Shown: positions 54,315 to 63,018, numbered from the stretch's first letter. The stretch is 64,000 nt of DNA from Candidatus Trichofilum aggregatum (GCA_016716885.1 JADJUV010000025.1:24156-88155), one strand, 5' to 3'. Translations and numbers: made by a program. Notes: generated by a model not told the origin, from the letters alone.

Positions 54315-55784
54315 CTAATCAGCTTTTAGAAAAATTTGGGCCACTTCATCTTCATACACCTGCTGCCAATCTGGGCTGGCGGTGAGCAGGGTGGTGAGCG
54401 TTGCTCCCCGGCTCATCAGCACGACCTCGATATCCCAATCCTCTAGCGGCTCTTGCCAGGTCGGGCGGGCGGCGTAGGTTTGCAGGTAATAAAAGAGGAA
54501 TTCGTCCCCATATACATCGGCGCGGCCATCAGCAAAGACGGGAATGCCGCGCCAGATGAGATACCCGCCAAAGCTGTAATCGTTGAAAATGGGTTGGTCG
54601 GCCAGGCCGTTGGCTTCCAGATAATCCACGGCGGCTACCGGATAAAGCTGGTCAATCAGCGGCTGAATGTTGCCCAGGCGACGCCCCACCCACACGCTGG
54701 CCGCCAGAATTGCCAGGAACAAAATAAGCCAGTTCATCCGTTGCAGGAAGCGGCTGACGGTGGGTTCCGGGGCGGTGCCAGCCAAAATGGGGTAGGCCGA
54801 GTGCCCCTGAAAGGCGGCTAGAAGATGCCGGGTGATAATCGGTGTAGCAACAATGGCAAAAAGGGGAATGTTGCGGGCGGAGAGTAAACCCGCGGCCGCG
54901 CCGCCGCCCAACAAGATCAACTCGGCCAGGTGCGGCCGCGTCCCACTCCAGACCCAGGCCAATACGCCTACCCCCAGCATCAGCCCAAAAATGCGGAAAT
55001 CCCACAGGTGAAAATCGGGTGACTGCCATTCGACGATATATTGTTGCATGGCCGGGCTACGCAGGGTCTCGAACGGGTAAATCCAGAGCCGGAAGCCATT
55101 GGGGTTGAACGCGGCCGCGAGAAAACTCCCACCTGTCAGCAGCCACAGCCAGCGAATATCAGCCCATTGGTTCAAGCCGGGCATGAACGGGGCCTGGGGC
55201 CAGCGTTGCCGGATGAGGTGCTGAATGGTTTCGCCCACGGCATAACCGCCCAGAACCACCACACCCAACAAGTAGCCGCTATGCAAATTAGCCCACAAGG
55301 TGGTGAGCGGAATGAGCCAGAGCAAGGTTCGCGGTTTGAGGGTTCCGGCCCGGTAACGCTCTACCAGATAGACAAACAGGGCCAGGAAGAGGGTGTTGAA
55401 CATTTGCGGCCGCGCTTCCCAGGTGGGAGCAGAAGTGACCGCCGCCAGCAGGGCCACAAAGGCCGCCAGATACGGTTGGCCCACACAGGCCCGCGCCAAC
55501 AGCCAAAAAGTCGCGGCGATGATGCCCGCAAACGCCAGACTCAACCCTATCAAGCCCCCCAGTTGGTAAATACCCCACATCAGCGCATCAGAAAGCCACT
55601 CATGGGCGACCCAGGGCTGGCCTAATTTGGTAAAAGAGAATGGGTCGGTTTGGGGAATACCTTGCTCCCACACCCATTCCCCGGTACGCAAATGCCACCA
55701 CAGGTCAGGGTCGGCCAATTCGCGCACAGACATGGTGAATAGGGCCAGGAGAAAGAGGAGTGAGAATAGGCGACGGATGGACAT
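54315..55784 (-). CDS. Multi-spanning membrane protein (glycosyltransferase-like)
   Basis: 489 residues with about ten membrane helices. RELADPDLWWHLRTGEWVW, the acidic-aromatic loop after helix 1, and WANLHSGYLLG resemble a common bacterial GT-C-like family of unknown substrate. The C-terminal soluble part has FNDYSFGGYLIWRGIPVFAD and FADGRADVYG. It lies directly after the methyltransferase and GT2 genes on the same strand and may serve the same cell-surface glycan route. Sites at 54892, 54932, 55111 and 55406. Confidence 0.85.
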   Translation of the reverse strand: MSIRRLFSLLFLLALFTMSVRELADPDLWWHLRTGEWVWEQGIPQTDPFSFTKLGQPWVAHEWLSDALMWGIYQLGGLIGLSLAFAGIIAATFWLLARACVGQPYLAAFVALLAAVTSAPTWEARPQMFNTLFLALFVYLVERYRAGTLKPRTLLWLIPLTTLWANLHSGYLLGVVVLGGYAVGETIQHLIRQRWPQAPFMPGLNQWADIRWLWLLTGGSFLAAAFNPNGFRLWIYPFETLRSPAMQQYIVEWQSPDFHLWDFRIFGLMLGVGVLAWVWSGTRPHLAELILLGGGAAAGLLSARNIPLFAIVATPIITRHLLAAFQGHSAYPILAGTAPEPTVSRFLQRMNWLILFLAILAASVWVGRRLGNIQPLIDQLYPVAAVDYLEANGLADQPIFNDYSFGGYLIWRGIPVFADGRADVYGDEFLFYYLQTYAARPTWQEPLEDWDIEVVLMSRGATLTTLLTASPDWQQVYEDEVAQIFLKAD

Positions 55785-55790
55785 AGGGGG

Positions 55791-55875
55791 CGGTTAGCCG
55801 TTGGCGGCTAGCCGCTGGCTGAAAAGCTGACAAGCTGAAATGCTGACTGGCTGAAATGCTGACTGGCTGAAATGC
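55791..55875. repeat. GCTGAAAT / GGCGGCTAGCC tandem arrays
   Basis: GGCGGTTAGCCGTTGGCGG is followed by three units of GCTGAAATGCTGACTG. Related arrays lie at 47604 and 57643. Confidence 0.85.
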
Positions 55876-55880
55876 TTCCA

Positions 55881-56789
55881 CTATTCCGGCTTCACGGCAT
55901 AGGCGGTGAACAAGTCGCCAAAGTTAAGCGGGACGGCGATGCGGTCTAGCTTCAGGCCAAAGACAAGGCCTCGGAAGATGCGACCTAAAAAGGGGCTGAG
56001 AGCCTGCACGCGGGAGGCGACGTACCCCAGGCGCAAATATCGCCCTTGTGCCCCGGACCAGATAACCCGGTAGCCGATTTGCTCCAACATTTGCCGCATG
56101 GTTTTTTGGCTGAAATAATGAATGTGCATATCCATGAGCCAGGGCCAGCGTGCGCCCATGAGTTTAGCCGCCCAGCTATCAATGTCCATCGTGTGAACCA
56201 CAATCATCCCCCCTGGTTTGAGCCGGGCGAAGGCTTTTTGCATCTCTCCTTTAGGATCGTCCACATGTTCAATGACATCCCACATGGTGATGATGTCAAA
56301 AAACTCATCTTGTAGCTCAGGGCTATCCAGGGTTCCTTGAATCATGGACAGGCCACGCTGGCGGGCGGCCCGGGTAGCCCAGGCGGAAGGTTCTAGCCCC
56401 CAGGCGTCCCAGCCCCGCTGTTGGGCCACTTCGACAAACACACCGATATAGGCACCCACATCGAGCATGCGGCCGCGTTTGCCTTCTCCCCAGGCTTTTT
56501 CCACTTCTTTCAAGTGTTTCTGGAAGGTCAGTTCGCGCCCTTCCCGCTCCTTTTCATACACTTCGTCTTCAACGGAAGTGTAGGCTTGAAGGAGCACTTC
56601 GGAGGGCCAACGGGGGTTGGCATAGACATAGCCACAATGTTTACATTGGACAATCTGGGCGTGGGAGCCGTAGCCAGGGCTGGTACAGCGGTAGGCGTCT
56701 ACGTCAATGTCTTGGGGGTCAGTCATCGTGACAGGAAAACGAACCTGCCAATCGTCGCGGCCGCATAAGTTACAGGCAATATGAATCAT
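55881..56789 (-). CDS. SAM-dependent methyltransferase with N-terminal zinc-binding segment
   Basis: 302 residues. The N-terminus carries two Cys pairs (CNLCG near residue 5 and CKHCG near 50), probably a structural zinc. The SAM fold follows: MLDVGAYIGVFVEVAQQRG near residue 100, IITMWDVIEHVDDP and FARLKPGGMIVVHTMDID. Such enzymes often modify sugars or lipids of the cell surface. Its ATG overlaps the GT2 stop codon (ATGA), so both are translated together. Sites at 56469 and 56757. Confidence 0.88.
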   Translation of the reverse strand: MIHIACNLCGRDDWQVRFPVTMTDPQDIDVDAYRCTSPGYGSHAQIVQCKHCGYVYANPRWPSEVLLQAYTSVEDEVYEKEREGRELTFQKHLKEVEKAWGEGKRGRMLDVGAYIGVFVEVAQQRGWDAWGLEPSAWATRAARQRGLSMIQGTLDSPELQDEFFDIITMWDVIEHVDDPKGEMQKAFARLKPGGMIVVHTMDIDSWAAKLMGARWPWLMDMHIHYFSQKTMRQMLEQIGYRVIWSGAQGRYLRLGYVASRVQALSPFLGRIFRGLVFGLKLDRIAVPLNFGDLFTAYAVKPE

Positions 56790-57547
56790 AATGTGGTAAC
56801 AGGGATCGTTGTTTGCCGAGGTTCACCCCCCCGCAAGCGGCGCAAAAACAGTCGGAAAACGGTGTATTGCGCCTTAAAGACTTCTTGCCGAGAAATTTTG
56901 GTCTGGCCTTTGCGCCGATCCTCAAAAATGATCGGCACTTCGCCGATCTGCCAGCCTCGTCGCTGGCACATAAACAACATTTCCATTAAAAATGAATAAC
57001 CACTGGAGAATATACGCTCAAGCGGGATCGAAGCCAGGACTTCCCGCCGGTAAAGACGAAAACCAGCCGTGGTATCTTTAGCCTTTAGTCCTAATAAGGT
57101 TTTGGCCGTCATATTCGCCATTTTGCTGAGCATAACCCGTTTCCAGGTGCAGTTCAGCGACCCCCCCCCAGACACATAACGAGAACCAATAACCACATGT
57201 TTTTTCTGGCTGAGGGCAATCATAGCCGGAATAAAACGGGGGTTATGGGAAAAATCGGCATCCATGGTCATAATTCGGGCCGCGTCTAACTCGTTCATGG
57301 CTTTCTTAAAACCGGCGATATAAGCTGTGCCCAACCCCAACTTACCCGGACGATGGATCACATGAACGCGCCCCGGAAATTCGCTGATCAAGGTGTCAAC
57401 TAATTGACCTGTGCCGTCGGGGGAGTTGTCATCGACAACTAATACATCCAGGTTTACGGGCAAAGCTAGTAACTGGGTGACAAGGTCACGAATGTTGTCG
57501 GCTTCGTTATAGGTAGGGACAATAACAATGGTCTTCGCCGTGGTCAT
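56786..57547 (-). CDS. GT2 polyprenyl-phosphate mannosyltransferase-like (Dpm1 type)
   Basis: 253 residues. It transfers a sugar, normally mannose, from a nucleotide donor to polyprenyl phosphate. Features: VIVPTYNEADNIRDLV, LVVDDNSPDGTGQLVD with the DxD-like acidic residues, GLGTAYIAGFKKA, MTMDADFSHNP and KDTTAGFRLYRREVL. No C-terminal membrane helices, so a soluble Dpm1-like form. AAGGAGAAGTT precedes the ATG at 57547. First gene of an operon with the methyltransferase. The product could supply the GT-C-type membrane proteins nearby (inference). No GCGGCCGC. Confidence 0.93.
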   Translation of the reverse strand: MTTAKTIVIVPTYNEADNIRDLVTQLLALPVNLDVLVVDDNSPDGTGQLVDTLISEFPGRVHVIHRPGKLGLGTAYIAGFKKAMNELDAARIMTMDADFSHNPRFIPAMIALSQKKHVVIGSRYVSGGGSLNCTWKRVMLSKMANMTAKTLLGLKAKDTTAGFRLYRREVLASIPLERIFSSGYSFLMEMLFMCQRRGWQIGEVPIIFEDRRKGQTKISRQEVFKAQYTVFRLFLRRLRGGEPRQTTIPVTTL

Positions 57548-57642
57548 GGCGAACTTCTCCTTAGGGGATGAAATTGTAACGGTGTCGGGGGGGGATAGCA
57601 AAAGTTGAAAAGTTATGGGTTTATGGGTAATCTGTACTGTCG

Positions 57643-57740
57643 GGTAGCGGTCAGCCGGTCAGCTTGTCAGCCGGTCAGCTTGTCAGCTCACGCTGAAAGC
57701 TAAGGGCCGAAGGCTGAAGTGCTGAAATGCTGAAATGCTC
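57643..57740. repeat. GTCAGCCG / GCTGAAAT tandem arrays
   Basis: GGTCAGCCGGTCAGCTTGTC, repeated, then GCTGAAAGCT, GAAGGCTGAAGT and GCTGAAAT x2. The arrays fill the divergent region between the GT2 and map genes. Confidence 0.85.
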
Positions 57741-57770
57741 AAACGCTTCCCGCCCAAAGATGAGGCTATT

Positions 57771-58550
57771 TTGATTAAACTTAAAACGAAGAATGAAATT
57801 GCCGCTATGCGTGAAGCCAATCGGCTGGTGGCGGAGATATTTGCTCAGTTTTATACGGCCATTCAACCAGGGGTTACGCTATCGGAATGGGATGCGTTGG
57901 CGGCTGATTATATCAAATCAAAGGGGGCACAGCCCTTGTACAAAGGTTACCGGGGGAGTCCACCCACGCATCCCCCTTTTCCTGGGGTGATTACAGCTTC
58001 AGTGAACCATGAGATTTGTCATGGCCCGCCCAGCCGCCCCATTCGCCTGAAGGATGGGGATATTGTCAAGATTGATATTGGGTTGCGCTACAAGGGGTGG
58101 TGTGGTGATTCTTGCTACACCTATGCGGTAGGTGGTCTGGAGAAGCTCAGGCCCGAGGCCCGGCGATTGTTAGAGGTGACGCAGGAATGTCTGGCGCAAG
58201 GCATCGCGGCCGCGAAACCAGGCCGTACCGTAGGTGATGTGGGTGCGGTCATCCAGTTGGTCGCTGAGAGTCACGGCTTCAGTGTCGTGGCTGAATGGGG
58301 TGGACATGGCATCGGCCAGGATTTGCATGAAGAGCCATCGGTTCCTCATGTCGGGCCAGCCGGTGTGGGGGCTAAAATTCGCCCCGGTATGGTGTTCACA
58401 GTCGAGCCGATGGTGAACATTGGCAAGGCGGCCTGCAAAATGCTCAAAGACGGCTGGACCGTCGTGACCAAAGATGGCTCTCTCTCGGCCCAATATGAAC
58501 ATACGATTGCCATTACGGCGGCTGGGCCGGAGATATTGTCTGTTTTGTAG
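57771..58550 (+). CDS. map: Type I methionine aminopeptidase
   Basis: 259 residues. It removes the initiator methionine. The five metal ligands are in GDIVKIDIGLRYKGWCGDS (two Asp), EWGGHGIGQDLHEEP (His), FTVEPMVNI (Glu) and AQYEHTIAIT (Glu). HEICHGPP holds the catalytic His. The family start is a few residues before KTKNEIAAMREAN, so I prefer the TTG at 57771; the ATG at 57735 lies in a tandem array and adds unlike residues. Site at 58206. Confidence 0.95.
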   Translation: MIKLKTKNEIAAMREANRLVAEIFAQFYTAIQPGVTLSEWDALAADYIKSKGAQPLYKGYRGSPPTHPPFPGVITASVNHEICHGPPSRPIRLKDGDIVKIDIGLRYKGWCGDSCYTYAVGGLEKLRPEARRLLEVTQECLAQGIAAAKPGRTVGDVGAVIQLVAESHGFSVVAEWGGHGIGQDLHEEPSVPHVGPAGVGAKIRPGMVFTVEPMVNIGKAACKMLKDGWTVVTKDGSLSAQYEHTIAITAAGPEILSVL

Positions 58551-58551
58551 G

Positions 58552-58641
58552 AACTCGTGGGAACCGAGAGGAACTCATGGGAACTTGATAAGTATCAGTT
58601 TCTAGAGTTCCCAGAGTTCCCAGAGTTCCCAGAGTTCCTAT
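58552..58641. repeat. GAACTCNT and GAGTTCCCA arrays
   Basis: GGAACTCGTGGGAACCGAG, GGAACTCATGGGAAC, then GAGTTCCCA repeated four times. Together they can fold back on one another. Located between map and hisE. Confidence 0.85.
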
Positions 58642-58642
58642 T

Positions 58643-58963
58643 ATGAGTGATTTTCTCCAAGAATTAATGGCGGTTCTACAAGACCGTAAACAAAACCCCC
58701 GCCCGGAGTCGTATACATCGCAGATGTTGGCCAAGGGGGTGGATGAGATTGTCAAGAAGATTGGTGAGGAAGCGATTGAGATTATTGTGGCGGCCAAAGG
58801 ACAGGGGAACGAACGCCTCATCTCGGAAATTGCGGACTTGATCTTTAATGTGTCGGTGTTGTTGGTGCAGTTTGATTTAACCTGGGATGAGGTGGCAACG
58901 GAATTGGCCCGACGACGGAAACCGGCGGATGGCGACCAGGTATCAGTGAGTCGTGGGGGATAG
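58643..58963 (+). CDS. hisE: Phosphoribosyl-ATP pyrophosphatase
   Basis: 106 residues, the usual HisE length. It hydrolyses phosphoribosyl-ATP to phosphoribosyl-AMP in histidine synthesis. Motifs: SYTSQMLAKGVDEIVKKIGE, EAIEIIVAAKGQG and SEIADLIFNVSVLL, which bind magnesium. No other his genes are in view. The ATG directly follows the GAGTTCC array. Confidence 0.93.
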   Translation: MSDFLQELMAVLQDRKQNPRPESYTSQMLAKGVDEIVKKIGEEAIEIIVAAKGQGNERLISEIADLIFNVSVLLVQFDLTWDEVATELARRRKPADGDQVSVSRGG

Positions 58964-59124
58964 GGTTACGTCATACGTCATGCGCCACACGTCCCAGTGG
59001 GGTTGGCTGTTGCCAGTGGGGGCGGGGGGGACTTTTCTGCGGCCGCGTCCTGGCCGATTTCACCTTTTGCCACCCGCCGCCTGGATAGCGGTCACCCTTT
59101 TCTAACTGGCAACGGTGTTGGCTG

Positions 59125-61200
59125 TTGCGCCGCATTGCGTTCGGTGTGACATGGCCCTTGTTGTGCCTGCTGATTTACGTTTTTTACCCGGAGATCAGTC
59201 CAAGATGGGCGGGAATCGCGGCCGCGTTGACCTTTTTTGTTCTGGTGATTAATTTTCTATTTGAACAAGAGGTCCCGCCCCCACCTAACTCGAAACTCGA
59301 AACTCAAAACTCGAAACTCATTCCCCTCATCCTCTTCCTGGCTACCTTCAGCCTCTACCTTCTCACCCTCTCCCCGGACATTTTGCCTGCCGACAATGGC
59401 GAATTCCAGTACACGGGCACACTGTTGGGTGTCGCCCATCCGCCGGGGTTTCCGCTCTATACCTTGCTCTCGTGGTTGATGACGAAACTGCCTCTGGCGG
59501 TTACGCCAGCCTACAAAATCAACTTGCTCTCGGCATTCACTAGTTCCGCCACTGTTGCTCTGGTGTATCTGGCGGTTAGCCGCTGGCGGTTAGCCGCTGG
59601 CAGGAATGCACCACGCACCACGCACCACGCACCCCGTCTGGCTGGTTTCGCGGCCGCGATCACCCTCGCCACCTCAACCACTTTCTGGGCGCAGGCCACC
59701 ACGGCGAATATCCGGAGCCTGACTGGTTTTTTTGTGGCGTTGGCGTTTTATGCCTTATTGCGCCATCGAGAACAAAAATGGTCAATGGTCAATGGTCAAT
59801 GGTCAATGGTCAATGACAAATGGCTGTGGTTGTGGGCGTTGTTGGTGGGATTGGGACTGACGCATCACCTGTCGCTGCTGTTTATGAGCGGGGTGATGGG
59901 GTTGTATCTACTGTGGGTTGATGCGGATTTGTGGCGACAACCGAGACGATGGCCGCGGCCGCTGTTCTTTTTCCTGCTCGGTTTTCTGCCCTGGCTCTAC
60001 CTCATCTGGCGAGGGGCCGCCGGGGCCATAGGCGCACCCGACGATTTGACAACCCTGCCCGGTTTCTTCAACCATGCCTTGGGTCTGGGTTTCCGTGGCG
60101 ATCTGTTTTATCTCGATTCCTGGACGGCCTTGTGGCAACGGCTTCAGGTGATGGGCAATGTCCTGACCTTTCAATTTCAGCCCCTTTTGCTGGTGGGAAT
60201 GGCGTTTGGTTTTGTGCTGCTTCTGGGACAGAACCGCAAACTTGCCTTCTTGTTGGGCGGTTCTTTTCTACTGCACACCTTTGTCACCGCCACCTACCGC
60301 GCCCCCCAAACGGTTGAATACATGCTCCCAGCCTATGTGCCGCTGGCAATGATGTTGGGGTGGGGGGTGTTACAAGTTTCGAGTTTTGAGTTTCGAGTTT
60401 CGAGTTTACGCAACACGCAATACGCAACACGCATCTTGATCGGCCTCATTTTCCTCGCGGCCGCGTCCCAACTCCTCACCCATCTGCCCAGCTACCAGTG
60501 GCTGGCCCGCTCCACCGACACCCGCGATACCGTTCAGCCCTGGCTGGAGAACGCCCCCACCGACAGCATCATCCTGGCGGAGTGGCATTGGTACACCCCC
60601 TTGCGCACTTTGCAGGCGGTGGAAGGTGTGCGCCCCGATGTGCAATTGGAATATGTGACGCCGACAGCAGAGTTGTATGATGCGACCTGGGCACGGCGCA
60701 TTGGTGAGGAGTTGGCCCGCGGCCGCAACGTTATCGCCACCCATTTTGCTGAAATTGCGTATAGTGAATTACCTCCACCTGAACCCGCCGGTGAAGCGTT
60801 TCTGTTCCGTGCCCAACCCTTGGCCGATTTACCCGCCGGTTATCAAAATGTAACCTTGACTTTGGGTGAGACAGTGGTGGTGCAGGGTTATCAAGTGCAA
60901 CCCGCCCAGGTGGAAATTGGGCAGGAGATCATTTTAACGGTCGCCTGGTCGGTGGTGGGGGAGTTGCCGGCTGGGGCCACCCTGTTTGCTCATCTGGTGA
61001 CGGCGGATGGGGTGTTGCTGGGACAGGCGGATGTGCCGTTGCGGCCGCGCACCGATGGCCTCACCCTCACCCAATTTCGCCTGACCCCCCGGCCCGGAGC
61101 CGCGCCGGGTGATTACGGCCTGATGATTGGCGCTTACCAGTTCAGCCTGACGGACTACAACCGTTGCCGGATGCCGATAATCAGCCGCGCACCCGTTTAG
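59125..61200 (+). CDS. DUF2723 multi-spanning membrane protein
   Basis: 691 residues with about eleven helices. DUF2723 features are FSLYLLTLSPDILPADNGEF, GTLLGVAHPPGFPLYTLL and FTSSATVALVYLAVSRWRL; the family is GT-C-like and probably handles polyprenyl-linked sugars. The C-terminal third is a soluble Ig-like domain. Four in-frame tandem arrays sit in its loops and encode repeats such as NSKLETQNSKL, RTTHHAPR, WSMVNGQWSMVND and FEFRVSSLRN. The start codon may be earlier or later, as the first residues are ordinary signal-like. Sites at 59218, 59650, 59955, 60457, 60719 and 61041. Confidence 0.88.
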   Translation: MRRIAFGVTWPLLCLLIYVFYPEISPRWAGIAAALTFFVLVINFLFEQEVPPPPNSKLETQNSKLIPLILFLATFSLYLLTLSPDILPADNGEFQYTGTLLGVAHPPGFPLYTLLSWLMTKLPLAVTPAYKINLLSAFTSSATVALVYLAVSRWRLAAGRNAPRTTHHAPRLAGFAAAITLATSTTFWAQATTANIRSLTGFFVALAFYALLRHREQKWSMVNGQWSMVNDKWLWLWALLVGLGLTHHLSLLFMSGVMGLYLLWVDADLWRQPRRWPRPLFFFLLGFLPWLYLIWRGAAGAIGAPDDLTTLPGFFNHALGLGFRGDLFYLDSWTALWQRLQVMGNVLTFQFQPLLLVGMAFGFVLLLGQNRKLAFLLGGSFLLHTFVTATYRAPQTVEYMLPAYVPLAMMLGWGVLQVSSFEFRVSSLRNTQYATRILIGLIFLAAASQLLTHLPSYQWLARSTDTRDTVQPWLENAPTDSIILAEWHWYTPLRTLQAVEGVRPDVQLEYVTPTAELYDATWARRIGEELARGRNVIATHFAEIAYSELPPPEPAGEAFLFRAQPLADLPAGYQNVTLTLGETVVVQGYQVQPAQVEIGQEIILTVAWSVVGELPAGATLFAHLVTADGVLLGQADVPLRPRTDGLTLTQFRLTPRPGAAPGDYGLMIGAYQFSLTDYNRCRMPIISRAPV
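59286..59322. repeat. AACTCGA heptamer array inside DUF2723 gene
   Basis: AACTCGAAACTCGAAACTCA and two further units encode SKLETQNSKL. Same unit as at 52455 and 60377, opposite orientation. Confidence 0.85.
59570..59636. repeat. TGGCGGTTAGCCGC and CACCACG arrays inside DUF2723 gene
   Basis: Two 14-bp units GGCGGTTAGCCGCT, then four CACCACG units. The latter array also appears at 31744-31768 in the M23 lipoprotein gene, where it encodes TTHHAPR too. Confidence 0.85.
59779..59818. repeat. GGTCAAT heptamer array inside DUF2723 gene
   Basis: Five perfect GGTCAAT units encode WSMVNGQWSMVN. With a 7-bp unit, three units code for seven residues in frame. Confidence 0.9.
60377..60433. repeat. GAGTTTC and ACACGCA arrays inside DUF2723 gene
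   Basis: Four GAGTTT(C/T) units are followed by three (A)CACGCA units, encoding SSFEFRVSSLRN and TQYATRI. Confidence 0.85.
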
Positions 61201-61220
61201 CCGCGTTAACAGTTACGGCG

Positions 61221-61913
61221 ATGACGCGGCCGCCCTTCACCCGCAACCCGGTTTATCGCACTGTGCCCAGTGGTCGCCCGTTGTTGCGGCTGGTCGGATA
61301 CGATTGGGATTTCACGCTGGCGGAACCCCGCCTGTATCTCCATTGGCAGACGGAGCAGGGGTATCAGACGGAAGTGCGGGATGGCGCGGCCGCGATCAAC
61401 CCCATTTTGCCTGAATTTCGTTCCGCCTGGGGTCGGTGGCGTTCTATGCTGCTTGTGCCACCCGATGAACCCACTCATTACGTGCCCCTGGGCAATGGCC
61501 TGGTCTGGTTGAGTGGCACTCTGCCTGCCGACATACCTCTGATTGCCGGGCAAAGCATCTCCCTGCCACAATGGTTATCGACCAGCCAACCGGTGCTCCG
61601 TGATTATCACCTCTCGGTCACATTGATTGGCTTCCAGGCGGATAGCCAGCTCTGGGCCTGGCGAGACGGGGATGATCGAGATAGTGTCCCGGCGCTAGGC
61701 GCGATGCCGACGTTGAAGTGGGTGGCCGGGTCTAAGGTGTGGTCGCCGCATGAGGTGGTGGTGGCCGCGGCCGCGTTCCCTGGGCAACGGGTCATTGCTA
61801 CCTTGAGCCTTTACGATGCCTTTACCCATCGCTCACTGCCTATTCTCGATGAACGCCTGAACCAGCAAGGCCCCTGGATTTTGTTAGGTGAGGGGCAAGT
61901 TGTGGGAGAATAG
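61221..61913 (+). CDS. Hypothetical protein following DUF2723 gene
   Basis: 230 residues from the ATG at 61221; an upstream ATG at 61164 would overlap DUF2723 by 37 bp. Not recognised. PLLRLVGYDWDFTLAEPRLY and the repeated beta-strand pattern resemble the C-terminal soluble domain of the preceding protein, so it may be a split or duplicated extracellular domain. No signal peptide. It probably shares the DUF2723 transcript. Sites at 61226, 61386 and 61767. Confidence 0.6.
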   Translation: MTRPPFTRNPVYRTVPSGRPLLRLVGYDWDFTLAEPRLYLHWQTEQGYQTEVRDGAAAINPILPEFRSAWGRWRSMLLVPPDEPTHYVPLGNGLVWLSGTLPADIPLIAGQSISLPQWLSTSQPVLRDYHLSVTLIGFQADSQLWAWRDGDDRDSVPALGAMPTLKWVAGSKVWSPHEVVVAAAAFPGQRVIATLSLYDAFTHRSLPILDERLNQQGPWILLGEGQVVGE

Positions 61914-61975
61914 GGAGAGGCTAAGAGACTGAGAGACTAAGAGATTGAGAGAGAGACTGGGAGATTACGCCGTTT
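61914..61975. repeat. GAGACTGA octamer array
   Basis: AGGCTAAGAGACTGAGAGAC, TAAGAGATTGAGAGAGAGAC, TGGGAGATTACGCC. Same array core as in the ~95-bp elements. Confidence 0.8.
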
Positions 61976-62122
61976 TGTGGCTGATAAGTCTGGAGCGATT
62001 GGGGCTATTTTTAAATGACATCAACGGATTTTGGAAAGGAACGGATTAGTGGTGGCCTCTGGAAAATCCGTTTATTTCCTTAATCCGTTGATGTAATCTA
62101 GCTGAACGGTTACAGTTACCAG

Positions 62123-62221
62123 ACTCGACTCTGGCGAAAATTTGGACGACCTCTGGAAATCTCTTAATCTCTCAGTCTCTTAGTCTCCAGAGGTCAGCAC
62201 AAAAAACGCCAATGTCGAGTT
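62123..62221 (+). repeat. TCGAC(A/T)TTGGCG palindromic element
   Basis: ACTCGACTCTGGCGAAAATT ... CGCCAATGTCGAGTT. Identical over most of its length to 51381-51474. It ends just before the methyltransferase leader. No gene lies in 61914-62286. Confidence 0.9.
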
Positions 62222-62286
62222 ACCATAGAAAGATCGTGGCTTCTTTCAGTGAATCCATCCGCGCACCAATTTTCAAAGGAGAAAAA

Positions 62287-62931
62287 ATGCAACATCTCAA
62301 AGAACGATCCCTGTTTTTCAAAGGGGCACTCCAGCATATCCATGAAGTCGGGTCTATTACCCCCAGTTCGCGCTCAGTGGCCAAGGCCATGACAGCAGCT
62401 ATGCGGCAGAAACCCGCTCCCCGCCGTATTTTGGAAGTAGGCGCGGGCACTGGCCCTATTACCGCCCGCATTGTGCGTGACATGCGCCCTGGTGATCATC
62501 TGGACATTTATGAGATTGACCCGAAGTTTACGGCTTTTCTGGCCCGGCGCTTTGAGACTGAACCGGCCTTCCAACGGGTGAAGGATCAGGTGACCATTTA
62601 TACGGCGGGCATCGAAACAATTGAGCGTGCACCCACCTACGACATCATTATTTCGGCCGTACCCTTTACCAATTTGCCCCCGGCGTTGGTACGGGAATTC
62701 TTTGACACCTATGCCCAGGTGTTAAACCCGGAAGGCGTGTTAACCTACATCGAATACGCCTTTGGCCGGGCCATTTTTACTGTGCTGTCCCGCAAAAAAG
62801 AGAAGCAACGGCTCAAGGCGGTCAGCCAGGTGGTCAACCATTATGTGCGTAACTACCAGGTGAAACACCGCTTTGTATTGTTCAACGCCCCGCCAGCGCG
62901 GATACGGTCGTTGCAGTTTGAACAGCGGTAG
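62287..62931 (+). CDS. Phospholipid/rRNA-type SAM methyltransferase
   Basis: 214 residues. FKGALQHIHEVGSITPSSRS and RRILEVGAGTGPITARIVRD (SAM motif I), YEIDPKFTAFL and DIIISAVPFTNLPP match the PmtA-type phosphatidylethanolamine N-methyltransferases related to RsmA/KsgA. Its product could be methylated membrane lipid (inference). AAAGGAGAAAAA precedes the ATG at 62287; the earlier start at 62212 lies inside the repeat. No GCGGCCGC. Confidence 0.88.
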   Translation: MQHLKERSLFFKGALQHIHEVGSITPSSRSVAKAMTAAMRQKPAPRRILEVGAGTGPITARIVRDMRPGDHLDIYEIDPKFTAFLARRFETEPAFQRVKDQVTIYTAGIETIERAPTYDIIISAVPFTNLPPALVREFFDTYAQVLNPEGVLTYIEYAFGRAIFTVLSRKKEKQRLKAVSQVVNHYVRNYQVKHRFVLFNAPPARIRSLQFEQR

Positions 62932-62937
62932 GGGGAA

Positions 62938-63018
62938 GGGAGACTAGGAGACTGAGAGATTGAGAGATTAGGTGATGGGCAATCTCTCAGTCTCTTAATC
63001 GCTCAGTCTCTCAAAAGT
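62938..63018. repeat. Octamer array with inverted copy
   Basis: GGAGACTAGGAGACTGAGAG, a short GTGATGGGC centre, then AATCTCTCAGTCTCTTAATC and GCTCAGTCTCTC. The two arms are inverted and can form a long hairpin that overlaps the end of the HNH gene. Confidence 0.85.

Noticed and set aside
47604..57740. CRISPR-like arrays
   Set aside because: Units are 7-8 bp with no spacers of 30-40 bp and no cas genes nearby.
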